Below are positions 13,662 through 14,784 of a stretch of DNA of 14,784 bases, piece after piece. This DNA is from DATKDU01 sp035512595 (GTDB lineage Bacteria; Planctomycetota; Planctomycetia; Pirellulales; Pirellulaceae). The position numbers and the translations under genes were made by a program. Position 1 is the first letter of the stretch. Every line of letters starts with the position of its first letter. Where the stretch lies: the NCBI GenBank assembly GCA_035512595.1, contig DATKDU010000564.1, positions 1 through 14,784 of the forward strand, in the 5' to 3' direction. The notes under the pieces are model-generated. The model was not told the DNA's origin. It did no database searches and was given only the letters and a program-made list of their open reading frames with translations.

Positions 13662-14784
13662 TCACGCCGTCTGCTTGAACCCGATCTGGTACAGCCGGCG
13701 GTAGAGATCGCAGCGCTTGAGCAATTCTTCGTGCGGGCCGACGTCGATGATCCGGCCGCCGTCCATGACCACGACGCGGCTGGCCAGCGCCAGTGAAGCG
13801 GTGCGGTGCGTCACCAGCAGCGTCGTCCGCCCGCGGGTGAACTGCTCCAGCACCTTGTGGATGAGCTGCTCGCTCTCCAGGTCGATCTGGCTCGTGGCTT
13901 CGTCGAGGATCAGAATTTGCGGGTCGCGGAGGATGGCCCGCGCCAGGAGAACTCGCTGCCGCTGGCCGCCGGAGAGCCGGCCGCCGCGCTCGCCGACGTT
14001 GGTGTTGTACCCCTTCTCCAGCTTCTCGGTAATGAACTTGTGGGCAAACGCTTTCTTGGCCGCTTCGATCACCTCCGCCTCGGTGGCGTACGGAGTGCCG
14101 TAACGGATGTTGTTCAGCACCGTGTCGTCGAAGAGCAGCCCTTGCTGCGAGACGAGGCCGATCATTTGCCGCAGGTCGCGGAGCCGCAGATCGCGGGTGT
14201 CGAGGCCGTCCAGGCGGATCGTCCCTTCGTCGGGGTCGTAGAACCGCGGCAGTAAGTTGATCAGCGTCGTTTTGCCGCAGCCGTTGGGGCCGACGAAGGC
14301 AATCGTTTCGCCGAAAGGAATGGTCAACTCCACGTCCCGCAACACGAGCTGGCCGGGAGTGTAGGCGAAGGAAACGTTGTCAAAGTGCAGCTCGGGGGTC
14401 GGACTCTTGACGTACTTCGGCTGCGGCGGATCGACGATTTTCGGCTTGCGGTCGAGCATCTCGTAGACGCGGTCGGAGGCCGCGATGCCCCGCTGGAGGT
14501 AGTTGAATATCTCCGACAGCTTGCGGGCCGGGTCGCTCATCCCGACCAGCAGCGTGTAGAAGGTGAGCAGCATCGGCACGCTCATCGGCCGGTCCATGAT
14601 CTTGATCCCGAACAGGTCGGTCTGCTTGTTGAGGACCAGGTACGCCCCCGCCAGCAGGGCCACGCAGACGATCGAGATGCCCAGCGCCTCGGCACTGCAC
14701 CGCGCCAAGGCGTTGTACAGGGCGATTTTGATCGCCCGGAAGAAGTACTGCTTGCCGCTGTGGTGCAGCTTGCGGCGGGCGTGG
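13662..14784 (-). CDS. ABC exporter, fused permease/ATPase (5' part outside window)
   Basis: The frame is open to the right edge, so at least 374 C-terminal residues are present and the start is missing. The visible permease end includes a helix (ISIVCVALLAGAYLVL) and LLTFYTLLVGMSDPARKLSEIFNYLQRGIAASDRVYEML, the type I exporter layout. The ATPase domain is complete: Walker A GPNGCGKTT (about 14265-14291), Q-loop LVSQQGLLFDDTVLNNI, signature LSGGQRQR (about 13955-13978), Walker B ILILDEATS with D-loop SQID, and switch histidine in LLVTHRTAS. It resembles MsbA/lipid A-type or multidrug exporters in the inner membrane; the substrate is not predictable. It is convergent with the DUF6263-like gene. 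Confidence 0.92.
   Translation of the reverse strand, partial: HARRKLHHSGKQYFFRAIKIALYNALARCSAEALGISIVCVALLAGAYLVLNKQTDLFGIKIMDRPMSVPMLLTFYTLLVGMSDPARKLSEIFNYLQRGIAASDRVYEMLDRKPKIVDPPQPKYVKSPTPELHFDNVSFAYTPGQLVLRDVELTIPFGETIAFVGPNGCGKTTLINLLPRFYDPDEGTIRLDGLDTRDLRLRDLRQMIGLVSQQGLLFDDTVLNNIRYGTPYATEAEVIEAAKKAFAHKFITEKLEKGYNTNVGERGGRLSGGQRQRVLLARAILRDPQILILDEATSQIDLESEQLIHKVLEQFTRGRTTLLVTHRTASLALASRVVVMDGGRIIDVGPHEELLKRCDLYRRLYQIGFKQTA

Overview
The window looks like a chromosomal segment of a planctomycete, most likely of the Pirellulales type. I infer this from the high GC content, frequent GTG/TTG starts, a secreted DUF1080 protein, an MfnB-like C1-cofactor enzyme, and intergenic spaces full of palindromes and short tandem repeats. 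No rRNA, tRNA or CRISPR array was seen. About 17 protein genes and two gene remnants can be supported.

Left end (1-2300) is accessory in character. A small membrane protein (125-541, -) and a DKNYY-repeat lipoprotein (1362-2123, -) look less GC-rich than the rest. Between them lie the C-terminal stub of an NHL-type beta-propeller gene (905-1117, -), the first ~27 codons of a REP-associated (IS200-like, Y1) transposase (1177-1257, +), and REP-like hairpin sequence. The lipoprotein gene is bracketed by copies of that REP-like sequence.

Region 2308-4748 (all -) reads as one or two compact operons. In transcription order: a two-TM membrane protein, an MfnB-type (5-formylfuran-3-yl)methyl phosphate synthase (ATGA overlap), a 67-aa conserved-looking small protein, a polyhydroxyalkanoic-acid-system protein and a GNAT acetyltransferase (GTGA overlap). 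The MfnB homolog points to methanofuran-type cofactor synthesis for tetrahydromethanopterin-linked C1 chemistry.

Region 4967-7193 (+) holds a secreted DUF1080 protein and a membrane-anchored NlpC/P60-like putative cysteine peptidase. Convergent to these is a tightly overlapping three-gene unit (9822 to 7159, -). It encodes a secreted ~606-aa protein with an alpha-helical enzyme look and two small integral membrane proteins.

Region 10059-14784 holds glucose-6-phosphate isomerase (+), a UPF0173 metal-dependent hydrolase (+), a secreted protein resembling DUF6263 (+) and, convergent, the C-terminal part of an ABC exporter (-), cut by the window edge. The spaces between these genes carry striking repeats. 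They are a 14-bp-period inverted repeat array, a 173-bp perfectly centred nested palindrome (MITE-like), a heptamer tandem array beside a 35-bp imperfect hairpin, and a 25-bp perfect hairpin that overlaps a stop codon.

No defence system or other clearly new multi-gene system was recognised. The most interesting items are the nested 173-bp palindrome, the RAYT/REP debris around the DKNYY gene, the MfnB-membrane protein pair and the overlapping secreted-protein operon.
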